64,000 bases of DNA. It comes from VBDM01 sp963699535. Its GTDB lineage: Bacteria > Pseudomonadota > Gammaproteobacteria > Burkholderiales > SG8-39. Where the stretch lies: NCBI GenBank assembly GCA_963699535.1, contig CAVOUJ010000032.1, forward strand, positions 1 to 64,000, in the 5' to 3' direction. Made by a program: the position numbers and the translations under genes. Under the pieces are notes generated by a model, which saw nothing but the letters and a program-made list of their open reading frames with translations, searched no databases and had not been told where the DNA came from. Shown in pieces: positions 27,513 to 38,225 of this stretch; within the stretch, counting starts at the first letter, position 1; every line of letters starts with the position of its first letter.

Positions 27513-28280
27513 TGGGTTATGCTGGGCGGCGTGAGCATCAAGAGCGCCAAGGAATGCTACAACGACGCGATCCACTACAGGGAGGAGATCCGGGATCTGT
27601 TCCGCCGCGGCCAGATCCGGCTGCGATCGCTGTCGCTCGCGGAGAGCATCTTCCTGCACATCGTCTGGGACATCCTCGCCGTCCTGCAGAAGGCGAAGCG
27701 CGTGCCGGCCGGGTTCGACCACCTCGAGGAGTCGGTGGCCGACATCTACTACGGCAATTTCTCCGTGTTCCAGTCGCTGCCCGACGTCTGGGCAATCGAG
27801 CAGGTGTTTCCGATCATTCCGGTGCACCGGCACACCGAGCAGCCCACACGCCGCGCCATCCTCGCCGACATTACCTGCGACTCCGACGGGAAGATCGACC
27901 GCTTCATCGAGTCGGGCGGACTGCAGCGCACGCTGCCGGTGCACACCTTCGTCGAGGGCCAGCAGTACTACTTCGGCGTGTTCCTCGTGGGCGCCTACCA
28001 GGAGACGCTCGGCGACCTGCACAACCTGATGGGCGACACCAACGTGGCGAGCGTGCGCATCAATCCCGACGGCGGCTTCGAGTTCGTGCGCGAGATGAGC
28101 GGCGACAGCATCTCCGACGTTCTCAGCTATGTCGAGTATCAGCCGCAGCGGCTGCTGGAGCAGTTCCGCAATACCGCCGAGCAGGCGGTGCGCAAGGAAC
28201 GCATCACGCTCGCGCAGCGCCAGGCGATGCTCGAGTCGTTCGGCGCCAGCCTGCGCGGCTACACCTATTACGAAGAATAG
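27501..28280 (+). CDS. speA: Biosynthetic arginine decarboxylase SpeA, 3' part only
   Basis: The C-terminal 255 or so residues of a PLP-dependent arginine decarboxylase (arginine to agmatine). Diagnostic stretches are YYGNFSVFQSLPDVWAIEQV, then RRAILADITCDSDGKIDRFI and FGVFLVGAYQETLGDLHNLM with GDTNVASVRI. The end QAMLESFGASLRGYTYYEE is the normal SpeA C-terminus. The PLP barrel and most of the N-terminal half are missing because of the join. The few in-frame codons before 27501 do not look like SpeA. It is the first gene of a spermidine operon; the next gene starts 21 bases later. Confidence 0.85.
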   Translation, partial: RFIAWVMLGGVSIKSAKECYNDAIHYREEIRDLFRRGQIRLRSLSLAESIFLHIVWDILAVLQKAKRVPAGFDHLEESVADIYYGNFSVFQSLPDVWAIEQVFPIIPVHRHTEQPTRRAILADITCDSDGKIDRFIESGGLQRTLPVHTFVEGQQYYFGVFLVGAYQETLGDLHNLMGDTNVASVRINPDGGFEFVREMSGDSISDVLSYVEYQPQRLLEQFRNTAEQAVRKERITLAQRQAMLESFGASLRGYTYYEE

Positions 28281-28300
28281 TCCCGGAAGGATTCAGAATC

Positions 28301-29477
<1,177 letters not shown>

Positions 29478-29494
<17 letters not shown>

Positions 29495-30668
29495 GGCCAG
29501 GGAGCGCCTCGATCGCTTCCGTCGACTCGACGCGCGGCGCCTGCCTTCCCCGTGTTTCGTCGTCGACGAAGTCGCGATCGAGGAGAACCTGCGCCTGCTC
29601 GCGAGCGTGCAGCGGGAAAGCGGCGCGAAAATCCTGCTCGCGCTCAAGGCCTTTTCGATGTGGAGCCTCGCGCCGCTGGTTGGACGTTACCTGGCGGGCA
29701 CCTGCGCGAGCGGAGTGCACGAGGCGCGGCTCGGACGCGAGGAATACGGCGGCGAGGTGCATACCTACAGCGCGGCATTCAGCGAGCCGGACCTGAAGGA
29801 GGCGCTGCGCCTCTCCGACCACGTGGTGTTCAATTCGCCTTCGCAATGGAAGCGCTTTGGACCCTTGGCGCGCGAGGCCGCCGCGGCGCGCCCGTCGCTG
29901 CGCTTCGGGCTGCGCGTCAACCCGGAGCACTCGGAGGGCGAGGTTCCGCTCTACGACCCTTGCGCTCCCGGCTCGCGGCTGGGCACGCCGCGCTCGGGGC
30001 TGGCTCCGGGAGACCTGGAGGGACTGACAGGATTGCACTTCCACACCCTGTTCGAGCAGGACCTCCAGCCCCTCGCGCGCACCGTCGCGGCGTTCGAAGC
30101 GAAATTCGGCGACCTGCTGCCCGGCATGGAATGGGTCAACTTCGGCGGCGGGCACCACATCACGCGCTCCGGATACCAGGTCGAGGACCTGGTGCGGCTG
30201 CTGCGCAGTTTCGCCGCGCGGCACCGGGTGCAGGTGTACCTCGAGCCCGGCGAAGCGATCGCCTATCACGCCGGAGTGCTGGTCGCGGAGGTGCTGGACG
30301 TGGTGCGGAACGGCATGCAGATCGCGATCCTCGATACTTCCGCCACCTGCCACATGCCCGACGTTCTGGAGGTGCCCTACCGGCCCGCCGTCCTCGGGGC
30401 GGCCGAGCCCGGCGTGCAGGCGCACACCTACCGGCTCGGCGGCCAATCGTGCCTCGCCGGGGACGTGATCGGCGATTATTCCTTCGCCGAGCCGCTGGCG
30501 ATCGGCCAGCGCCTCGTGTTCGAGGACATGGCGTATTACTCCATGGTCAAGACCACGACCTTCAACGGGGTGCGCCTGCCCTCGATCGCGGTGTGGGACT
30601 CCGCCAGCGGCGCGATCCGGGTGGTGCGCGAGTTCGGCTACGGGGACTTCAAGGGGCGGCTGTCGTGA
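29478..30668 (+). CDS. nspC: Carboxynorspermidine/carboxyspermidine decarboxylase
   Basis: A 396-residue PLP enzyme of the alanine racemase-fold decarboxylases, forming spermidine from carboxyspermidine. The PLP lysine lies in ILLALKAFSMWSLAPLVGRY. Other features are LAGTCASGVHEARLGREEYG, LTGLHFHTLFEQDLQPLART, the phosphate-binding WVNFGGGHHITRSGY, EPGEAIAYHAGVLVAEVLDV, and the catalytic Cys/Asp region YRLGGQSCLAGDVIGDYSFA. The length fits NspC. Its stop overlaps the GTG of speB (GTGA), so translation is coupled through the cluster. Confidence 0.92.
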
Positions 30669-31522
30669 GCGCGAAATTCCTGGACACGGAACTGCCCGAC
30701 ACGGGGCCGGGCGATGCGCGGTTTCACGTCCTCCCCGTGCCCTACGAAAAGACGGTGTCCTACGGCCATGGGACCGCCAGGGGCCCCGCCGCCATCCTCG
30801 AAGCCTCGGGGCAGCTCGAGCGCTGGGACGGAGCGAGCGATCCGGGCGCCGAGGGAATCCACACCTGGCCCGCAGTGGATTGCAGCGGCCCTGCGGAGCG
30901 CGTGATCGGCGATATTGCCGTCGCTGTAGGGAAAATTCTGAAGCTGAAGAAGTTTCCCGTGGTCCTCGGCGGAGAGCACACGGTGACCTGGGGCGTGATC
31001 AAAGGTTACCTCGACGCGGGCGAGAAGGACTTCGGTGTGGTGCAGATCGACGCCCACGCCGATCTGCGCGATGCCTACGAGGGCGACAAGTACAGCCACG
31101 CCAGCGTCATGCGCCGCATCGTGGAGGCGGGCCTCCCGCTGGTGCAGCTTGGCGTCCGCGCCTACTGCGAGGAAGAGCGCGACGCGCGCAGGAAGCACGG
31201 GGTTGTGGCCCATGATGCGGTTGATCTTGTTCCGCGAAGCGTGAGCAGGATAGGGCTCCCGAAAAAATTCCCCGGGAACGTGTTCTTCACACTCGATGTC
31301 GACGGCATCGACCCTTCGGTGCTGCCGGCCACCGGCACGCCGGTCCCGGGCGGGCTGGGCTGGTACCAGACGCTGGGATTGTTCGAGTCGGTGGCGCGGC
31401 AGCGGCGTATCATCGGCTTCGACGTGATGGAGTTTGCGCCGATCGCGGGCTTCCACGCCTTCGATTTCACCGCCGCTCTGCTAACCTACAAGATGATGGG
31501 AATCGTGCAGCGCTGCGGCTGA
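30665..31522 (+). CDS. speB: Agmatinase
   Basis: A 285-residue ureohydrolase that splits agmatine into putrescine and urea with a binuclear manganese centre. Metal ligands are visible as GGEHTVTWGV, QIDAHADLRDAYEGDKYSHA and TLDVDGIDPS. The substrate-entry region GTPVPGGLGWYQTLGLFES and the end GFDVMEFAPIAGFHAFDFTA are standard. GTG at 30665 is chosen because it overlaps the nspC stop and homology starts at once. Together with SpeA it makes the putrescine used by the two preceding enzymes. Confidence 0.92.
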   Translation: MSAKFLDTELPDTGPGDARFHVLPVPYEKTVSYGHGTARGPAAILEASGQLERWDGASDPGAEGIHTWPAVDCSGPAERVIGDIAVAVGKILKLKKFPVVLGGEHTVTWGVIKGYLDAGEKDFGVVQIDAHADLRDAYEGDKYSHASVMRRIVEAGLPLVQLGVRAYCEEERDARRKHGVVAHDAVDLVPRSVSRIGLPKKFPGNVFFTLDVDGIDPSVLPATGTPVPGGLGWYQTLGLFESVARQRRIIGFDVMEFAPIAGFHAFDFTAALLTYKMMGIVQRCG

Positions 31523-31546
31523 GGGTCTGCACCTGCCGGAAATCGT

Positions 31547-32781
31547 GTGACACCGGACGTCCAGATACTGATCATTGGCGGCGGCATCTCGGGAATGAGC
31601 GCCGCTTTGCACCTCGTGCGCGCGGGCTCGGAGGACGTGTTCGTGCTCGAGGCCGAGCGGATCGGCCAAGGCGGGGACCGCTACCTGCCGGGCACGCCGG
31701 GGCCGGTGTTCCCCGACTACACCAAGATGGTCCTGACGCCGGACGACCGCGGCTACACCTACCTGTCGCGGCGATTCAACCGCCAGATCGCGCTTAACCT
31801 GCTGCGGGTCAAGCGCAGGGGCGTCGAGCTGCAGATCGCGCTCGCGCGCGAGCTGGATCCGAACTTCGTTCGACAGTATGGCACGCTGATCGTCGGCGAG
31901 CCCGACGACGAGCGCCGCCTGCGGGAGGAGCAGCGGGTCATGAAGGACCTCGGAATCGACACCGATTTCGAGAGCTACACCGCGGAGCGCATCGAAGGCA
32001 TGTTCGGCACCGCGCCGGGCAAGTACGTGAAGGCCCTGTTCGTTTCGGAGGACGCCATCATCGACTCGACGCGCTACGTGCAGGCGATCGCGCGCGCCCT
32101 CGGCGAAACGCGCTACCGTGAGCGTTCGCGCGTCGTTTCCCTGCGGGAGGACGGCAGTGCGGTGCAGGTGCGGCTCGAGAGCGGCGAGACGATGAGCGCG
32201 GCGCGGGTCGTGGTCGCCACCAACGGCTTCATCATAGATCGCGACGCAAATCTGGAAGGGAAGCTGCGCTCCTACTGGACCTTCGTGTCCGCCTGGGACG
32301 ATCCCGGCGAAAATACGCCGAATGCCTACTACTTCGACCCGCGCGCGCACTACTGGGCGCGCCAGGACGGGAAGCTCATCGTCGGCGGCGAGGACACGCC
32401 GGTCGCAGACATGAACTTCCGCGCCCCGCCGGATGCCGAGGGCTCGGCGGCGAAGCTCGCGCGCTGGTGCGCCGGCACGTTCCCGCGCCTCGCGGGCCGC
32501 ATGCCGCGCGCGGTGCACTACAGCGTGTTCGGCGAGACACGCGACAACCTGCCGATACTCGGCCGATTCTCGACACAGAGCCGCGTCTGGTACGTGGTGG
32601 GGACAATGGCGACGGCCAGAGCACACTTAGCTGCATCGCCTGGCTGCTGCCGCGAGCGATGGGCATGGAGCGCGCCAGCGCGGATGAAGAAGCCCTGATC
32701 GCCTTTCTCTCGCCGGGCCGCGACAGCCTGCGCGAGGCGTCTCGCGAGCTGGCACCACCCGCGCCCGCCACTGCGCAATGA
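31547..32781 (+). CDS. FAD-dependent amine/amino-acid oxidoreductase (DadA/PuuB-like), one frameshift
   Basis: An oxidoreductase of about 410 residues of the D-amino acid oxidase/glycine oxidase superfamily. The dinucleotide-binding motif is QILIIGGGISGMSAALHLVR followed by VFVLEAERIGQGGD. The middle includes ARVVVATNGFIIDRDANLEG, RSYWTFVSAWDDPGENTPNA, and the substrate-domain segment YWARQDGKLIVGGEDTP. One missing G near 32605 changes the frame; the corrected end reads YVVGDNGDGQSTLSCIAWLL, the usual FAD-contacting C-terminal loop. It starts 24 bases after speB. The position suggests a polyamine or amino-acid derivative as substrate, but this is inference. Confidence 0.75.
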
Positions 32782-32835
32782 TGAAGGCGTCTCGCCTGTG
32801 TTACGTCGTTTCATAGTCAACGGAGGCTGAATGCC

Positions 32836-33868
32836 ATGAAAGCCCTGGTGCTGCGCGGGCCGAACACCGCGTTCGAACTGACCGAGGTTCCCGACCCCGT
32901 CGCCGGCCCCGGCGAGGCGGTCGCGCGGGTGCTCGCCTGCGGAGCGGGCCTCACGATCCAGCACGTGAAGGCGGGGCGCGCCCAGGCGAAATTTCCGCTC
33001 GTCATCGGCCACGAGATTACGGGTGAGATCGTCGCGGTCGGCGCCGGCGTCAATGACGTTGCGGCGGGCGATCCGGTCACCGCCCATTTTTATCTCTTCT
33101 GCGGTCATTGCCGTTACTGCCTATCGAACCTCGAGCCACTGTGCGACAACACCGGGCGGCTACGTCGGCCGCGACTGCGACGGCGGCTATGCCGAGTACA
33201 TCAAGCTCCCCGCGCGGCTCTTCATCAAGCTGCCCGAGGGACTCGACTGGCGCGCGCACCCCGCGGAGATCAGCGTCGTCACCGACGCGCTCGCGACGCC
33301 CTACAAGGTGCTCAGCCGCGCGCGCATCAGGGCGGGCGAGACCGTCGCCGTCTTCGGCGCGGGCGGCGGCCTCGGCCTCCATCAGGTCATGATGGCGAAG
33401 TGGGCGCGGGCGCGGGTGATCGCGGTGGACACGGCGCCTTCGAAATTCGAAGCCTGCCGCAAGGCCGGGGCGGACGAAACGGTGGACGCGTCAAAAAGCG
33501 ACGTCGCCGAGGCGCTGCTCGCGCTCACGCGCGGCCGCGGCATCGATGTCGCGGTGGACTATGTTTCGAGCGCGGCGACGCTCGAGGCCGCAGCGAAGGC
33601 GCTCGCCAAGCGCGGGCGCCTGGTGACGCTCGGCGGCGCCGGGCAGCCGTTCCGCCTCAACGCGAGAGAGCTGCTCGCCAAGGAGCAGGAGGTCCTCGGC
33701 AGCCGCTACGTCACGCGCCGCGAGATCGTAGAGACACTCGAGATCGTCGCGCGCGGCGAGGTGTGGCCGCTCGTCACCGACATCTGTCCGATGGATCAGG
33801 CCGAGGCGCTGCACCAGCGCCTGGAGCGGGGCGAAGTGATCGGGCGCGCCGCGCTGACGATAGGTTAG
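32836..33868 (+). CDS. Zinc-dependent medium-chain alcohol dehydrogenase, one frameshift
   Basis: An MDR-family NAD(P)-dependent dehydrogenase of about 344 residues. Zinc-site elements are ACGAGL (catalytic Cys), VIGHEITGEIVAVGAGVNDV (the GHE motif) and the structural cluster FCGHCRYCLSNLEPLC. After an extra base near 33155, GYVGRDCDGGYAEYIKLPAR follows. The nucleotide-binding motif is VAVFGAGGGLGLHQVMMAKW, with later GRGIDVAVDYVSSAATLEAA. The residue usually preceding the first catalytic Cys region is normal. The substrate is unknown; it follows a FAD oxidase in a polyamine-linked cluster, so an aminoaldehyde or amino alcohol is possible. Confidence 0.85.
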
Positions 33869-33937
33869 CGCCGGGCTGCAAGGGCGCTCCGCAGTCGGTA
33901 AAACGCGCCGACCGCTTCGCTGGTTTATGATTCCGTC

Positions 33938-35123
33938 ATGCCCATGAAAAAATTCGAAATTCTCGTCCTCAATCAGATCTCCCAAGTCGGCCTGAAGCGC
34001 CTGCCGGAAAAGACCTACAAGGTCTCCAAGGAAGCCGCGCACCCCGACGCGATTCTGGTGCGCTCGCACGACATGAACGCGATGAAGATCCCCGACTCGG
34101 TGCGCGCGATCGGACGCGCCGGCGCCGGAACGAACAACATCCCGGTGAAGGCGATGAGCGGGCGCGGCGTGCCCGTCTTCAACGCCCCGGGCGCGAACGC
34201 GAACGCGGTGAAGGAGCTGGTGCTCGCCGGGATGCTGATCGCTGCGCGCAATCTCGCGCCGGCGCTGGGCTTCATGTCTTCGTTAACAGGCGACGACAAG
34301 ACGCTCTCGGAGAAGGTGGAGGAGGGGAAGAAGCAGTTCGCCGGGATGGAGCTCCCCGGCCACACCCTGGGGGTCATCGGCCTCGGCAAGATCGGCAGCC
34401 TCGTCGCCGACGCGGCGATCAAGCTCGGCATGAACGTCCTCGGCTACGACCCGCACATCACGGTCGACGCCGCCTGGAGCCTGCCCTCGCAGGTGAAGAA
34501 AGCCCACTCGATCGAGGAGGTGCTGAAAGGCAGCCACTTCGTCTCGCTGCACGTGCCGCTCCTCCCGGTGACCCGGCACATGATCGACGGAAAGAAATTG
34601 GAGCTCGTCCACGCCGGCGCGATCCTCCTCAATTTCTCGCGCGAGGAGGTGGTCGACGCCAAGGCGGTCGCGGCGGCGCTCAAAGCGAAGAAGCTCGGGC
34701 GCTACGTGACGGACTTTCCCGCCGCAGTGCTCGCCGGCAATCCCGCAGGTGATCGCGCTGCCGCACCTGGGCGCCTCCACCCGCGAGGCCGAGGACAACA
34801 GCGCGGTGATGGTCGTCGACCAGGTGCGCGACTACCTCGAGCACGGCAACATCCAGAACGCCGTCAACTTTCCCGAGGTCGTGATGGCGCGCGAATCGCC
34901 GTATCGCGTGGCGATCGCCAACGCCAACGTGCCGAACATGGTGGGCCAGATCTCGAGCGGGATGGCGAAGGCCGGCCTCAACATCCACAACATGATCAAC
35001 CGCTCCAGGGGCGAAATGGCCTATACGCTGGTCGACGTCGACAGTCCCCTCGGCAAGCCCTTGGTCGACGAGCTCGCCGCTATCCGCGGCGTTCTCGCGG
35101 TCCGCTATTTGCCCTTATCATGA
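33938..35123 (+). CDS. serA: D-3-phosphoglycerate dehydrogenase, one frameshift
   Basis: The first step of serine synthesis. A short-form SerA of about 394 residues with a C-terminal ACT domain. The substrate domain has RAGAGTNNIPVKAMSGRGVP and NAPGANANAVKELVLAGMLI, and the NAD-binding domain has LGVIGLGKIGSLVADAAIKL. An extra C near 34745 (run of CCC) breaks the frame before the catalytic His region VIALPHLGASTREAEDNSAV. The ACT part contains VAIANANVPNMVGQISSGMA. Start ATG at 33938 or the second Met at 33944. It is followed after four bases by pheA. Confidence 0.93.
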
Positions 35124-35127
35124 GCGC

Positions 35128-36195
35128 ATGGCTGACGACATCGCCAAGCACCGCGCCGCGATCGACGCGCTCGACGGGAAGATCGTCACGCTCCTCAACG
35201 AGCGCGCCGGCCACGCCGCATCCATCGGCAAGCTGAAAGGGGACGGCGGCGCGTACCGCCCGGAGCGCGAAGCCGAAGTGCTGCGCCGGGTCCTCGCCGC
35301 GAACCGCGGGCCGCTTCCCGACGACGCGCTCATTCAAGCCTACGTCAGCATCATCTCGGCCTGCCGCTCGCTCGAAGAGCCGCTTTCGATCGCCTACCTC
35401 GGGCCCGAGGGCACCTTCAGCGAGATGGCGCTCGGGAAGCATTTCGGGGCGAGCGTGACGACGCTGCCCTGCGCTTCGATCGAAGAGGTGTTCCGGGCGG
35501 CGGAAACGGGGAAAGCCCAGTACGCCGTGGCGCCGGTGGAGAATTCAACCGACGGCGCGATCGGCCGCACCCTCGACCTCCTGCTTGCGACGCCCCTGCG
35601 GATCTGCGCCGAGGTCGTCCTGCGCGTTCAGCAGAACCTGATGGCGAAGAAGGCGAGCCTCAAGGCCATCCGCAAGGTGTATTCGCACTCGCAGTCGCTC
35701 GCGCAGTGCCAGGGCTGGCTTTCGCAGCATTTGCCAAGCGCCGCGCGCGTGTCGCTCGCGAGCAATTCCGAAGCCGCCCGCGTTGCGGCGAAGGAAGCCG
35801 GCGCCGCCGCGGTCGGGCCCGAGATCGCCGCAGCGCGCTATGGGCTGAAGCTCCTCGCCCGTTCGATCGAGGACGATCCCAAGAACAGGACCCGGTTCCT
35901 GGTGCTCGGGACGCGCGACGCGGGGCCCTCGGGCAAGGACCGGACGTCGCTCGTCATGACGGCGCACAACAAGCCCGGTGCCGTCCACGACCTGATCGCG
36001 CCCTTCGCCGCCCACGGCGTGAGCATGACGCGGCTCGAATCGCGCCCGGCGCGCACCGGCCAGTGGGAGTACTACTTCTACGTGGACATCGAAGGCCATC
36101 GCGACGACCCTAAGGTCGCCAAGGCGCTCGCCGAGCTGCGCGACAAGGCGCCCTTCGTGAAGATCTTCGGCAGCTACCCCGCTGCCGTTTACTAG
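35128..36195 (+). CDS. pheA: Bifunctional chorismate mutase/prephenate dehydratase
   Basis: A 355-residue P-protein of phenylalanine synthesis, intact. The chorismate mutase domain (about residues 1-85) has KHRAAIDALDGKIVTLLNER and YRPEREAEVLRRVL. The prephenate dehydratase domain (about 88-270) begins IAYLGPEGTFSEMALGKHFG and includes YAVAPVENSTDGAIGRTLDL and the conserved DDPKNRTRFLVLG (catalytic TRF). The C-terminal ACT domain has GAVHDLIAPFAAHGVSMTRL with ESRP, the Phe-binding motif, so feedback inhibition by phenylalanine is expected. Confidence 0.96.
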   Translation: MADDIAKHRAAIDALDGKIVTLLNERAGHAASIGKLKGDGGAYRPEREAEVLRRVLAANRGPLPDDALIQAYVSIISACRSLEEPLSIAYLGPEGTFSEMALGKHFGASVTTLPCASIEEVFRAAETGKAQYAVAPVENSTDGAIGRTLDLLLATPLRICAEVVLRVQQNLMAKKASLKAIRKVYSHSQSLAQCQGWLSQHLPSAARVSLASNSEAARVAAKEAGAAAVGPEIAAARYGLKLLARSIEDDPKNRTRFLVLGTRDAGPSGKDRTSLVMTAHNKPGAVHDLIAPFAAHGVSMTRLESRPARTGQWEYYFYVDIEGHRDDPKVAKALAELRDKAPFVKIFGSYPAAVY

Positions 36196-36224
36196 GTACC
36201 AGGACTGCAAAACGGCAGGTTTCC

Positions 36225-37343
36225 ATGGATTTGTGCAAGCAGTCGCCGTCCTATATCCGCTCGATCGCGCCCTACCAGCCGGGCAAGCCGATCTCGGAGC
36301 TCGCCCGCGAGATGGGGCTGGACGAGCGCAAGATCATCAAGCTCGCCTCGAATGAGAACCCCCTGGGGGTCTCGCCCAAGGCGAAAGCCGCGATCAGGCG
36401 CGCGCTGAAGGAGGTCGGGCGCTACCCTGACGGCAACGCCTTCGATCTCAAAGACGCGCTTTCACGTCGATACGGCGTGCCGCAGGAATCGATCGTCATC
36501 GGCAACGGCTCGAACGACCTGCTCGAGCTCGTCGCGGGCGCGTTTCTCGCGCCGGGCCGCGCCGCGGTGTACTCGGAGCACGCCTTCGCGGTGTACCCGC
36601 TCGCGACGCAGGCGCGCGGCGCGAAGAGCATCGTGGTCCCGGCGAAGGACTACGGGCACGACCTCGAGGCGATGCGCACGGTGATCACGCCGGAGGCGCA
36701 GGTCGTCTTCATCGCCAACCCGAACAATCCCACCGGGACGCTGCTCCGGGGCGATGAGCTCGAGGAATTCCTTTCGCTCGCGCCCCGGGACATCGCCGTG
36801 GTGATCGACGAGGCCTACACCGAGTACCTGCCGCGCGCAACCCGCTACGACAGCGTCGCGTGGCTCAAGCACTATCCCAACCTCATCATCACGCGCACGT
36901 TCTCCAAGGCTTACGGCCTGGCGGGACTGCGGGTGGGGTTCGGGCTCATGCATCCGGACGTCGCGGACCTGCTCAATCGCGTGCGCCAGCCTTTCAACGT
37001 CAACAGTCTCGCCCTGGCTGCTGCGGTCGCCGCGCTCGACGACAAGGCGTTCGTCTCCAAGAGCTACAAATTGAACCGCTCCGGGATGCGACGGCTCGAG
37101 CGCGGTTTTGAGAAGCTCGGGATCGAGTACATCCCTTCGTGCGCCAACTTCGTGAGCTTCCGCGTTCCGCAAAGGAACGGAGCGCCGCAAGCCGGTCCTG
37201 TATACGAGAAGCTCCTGCGCCAGGGCGTCATCGTCAGGCCCATTGCCGGGTACGGCATGCCCGATCACTTGCGAGTCACGGTCGGCCTGCCCGCGGAAAA
37301 CGAGAGATTCCTCAAAGCCCTTCGGACCGCGCTGGACGATTGA
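36225..37343 (+). CDS. hisC: Histidinol-phosphate/aromatic aminotransferase
   Basis: A 372-residue class I PLP aminotransferase. Key sequences are KLASNENPLGVSPKAKAAIR, IVIGNGSNDLLELVAGAFLA, VVFIANPNNPTGTLLRGDEL, VIDEAYTEYLPRATRYDSVA, and the PLP lysine in IITRTFSKAYGLAGLRVGFG. The end PIAGYGMPDHLRVTVGLPAE is typical. Lying between pheA and tyrA, it probably serves phenylalanine and tyrosine synthesis (HisC2-type) rather than, or as well as, histidine synthesis. Its TGA overlaps the tyrA start. Confidence 0.93.
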   Translation: MDLCKQSPSYIRSIAPYQPGKPISELAREMGLDERKIIKLASNENPLGVSPKAKAAIRRALKEVGRYPDGNAFDLKDALSRRYGVPQESIVIGNGSNDLLELVAGAFLAPGRAAVYSEHAFAVYPLATQARGAKSIVVPAKDYGHDLEAMRTVITPEAQVVFIANPNNPTGTLLRGDELEEFLSLAPRDIAVVIDEAYTEYLPRATRYDSVAWLKHYPNLIITRTFSKAYGLAGLRVGFGLMHPDVADLLNRVRQPFNVNSLALAAAVAALDDKAFVSKSYKLNRSGMRRLERGFEKLGIEYIPSCANFVSFRVPQRNGAPQAGPVYEKLLRQGVIVRPIAGYGMPDHLRVTVGLPAENERFLKALRTALDD

Positions 37344-38215
37344 TGGCGCGCATCGACAAGCTCGTGATCGTCGGCGTCGGCCTCATCGGCGGATCTTTCG
37401 CGCTCGCGCTGAAAGCCGCGGGGGCGGTCGGGCGCGTGATCGGCGTCGGGCGGAGCGCCCGCAATATCCAGCGGGCGCTCGAGTTGAAGATCATCGACGC
37501 GACCGGCGCGCTCGACCGCGCCACCTTCGGCGACGCCGACCTCGTCCTCATGGCGATACCGGTCGGCCAGATGCGGCCGGTGATGCGGGCGATAGCGCCT
37601 CTCCTCGGCGACAGGACCGTCGTCACCGACGCGGGAAGCACCAAGCGGGACATCGTCGATCTGGCGCGGCGCGAGCTGAGGCGCTCGCTTTCGCGCTTTG
37701 TGCCGGGACATCCCATAGCGGGAACCGAGAAGAGCGGCGCCGAAGCCGCTTTTGCCGCGCTGTACCGAAGCCGCAGGGTCGTCCTCACCCCGCTCGCCGG
37801 AACGGATACGGGCGCGCTCGCCCTGGTGCGCTCGGCCTGGGAAACATGCGGGGCGAGCGTCTTGGAGCTGAAAGCCCGCGAGCACGATGCCGTGCTCGCG
37901 ACCGTCAGCCATCTGCCGCACGTGCTCGCGTATGCCCTGGTCGACCTGGTGGCGCGCCACAGGGACGCGAAGCGGCTCTTCTCCTATGCGGCGGGCGGAT
38001 TCCGCGATTTCACCCGCATCGCCTCGAGCCACCCGGAGATGTGGCGCGACATCTGCCTCGCGAATCGCAAGGCGCTGCTCGCTGAGATCGGCCGCTACGA
38101 GCGTGAGCTCAAGCGGGTGCGCGGGATGCTCGAGCGCGCCGACGGGAAAGCGCTCGAAGCTCTTTTCGCGGGCGCGCGCGACGCGCGCGAGCGCTGGCTG
38201 AAGGACAGGCAATGA
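37343..38215 (+). CDS. tyrA: Prephenate dehydrogenase
   Basis: A 290-residue TyrA without fused chorismate mutase, intact. The NAD-binding motif is LVIVGVGLIGGSFALALKAA; the substrate region has VVTDAGSTKRDIVDLARREL and FVPGHPIAGTEKSGAEAAFA, with conserved His. TVSHLPHVLAYALVDLVARH and FRDFTRIASSHPEMWRDICL are the helical dimerisation half. It oxidatively decarboxylates prephenate to 4-hydroxyphenylpyruvate. It overlaps hisC by one base and is followed by aroA. Confidence 0.95.
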   Translation: MARIDKLVIVGVGLIGGSFALALKAAGAVGRVIGVGRSARNIQRALELKIIDATGALDRATFGDADLVLMAIPVGQMRPVMRAIAPLLGDRTVVTDAGSTKRDIVDLARRELRRSLSRFVPGHPIAGTEKSGAEAAFAALYRSRRVVLTPLAGTDTGALALVRSAWETCGASVLELKAREHDAVLATVSHLPHVLAYALVDLVARHRDAKRLFSYAAGGFRDFTRIASSHPEMWRDICLANRKALLAEIGRYERELKRVRGMLERADGKALEALFAGARDARERWLKDRQ

Positions 38216-38225
38216 GCCGGCTGCC

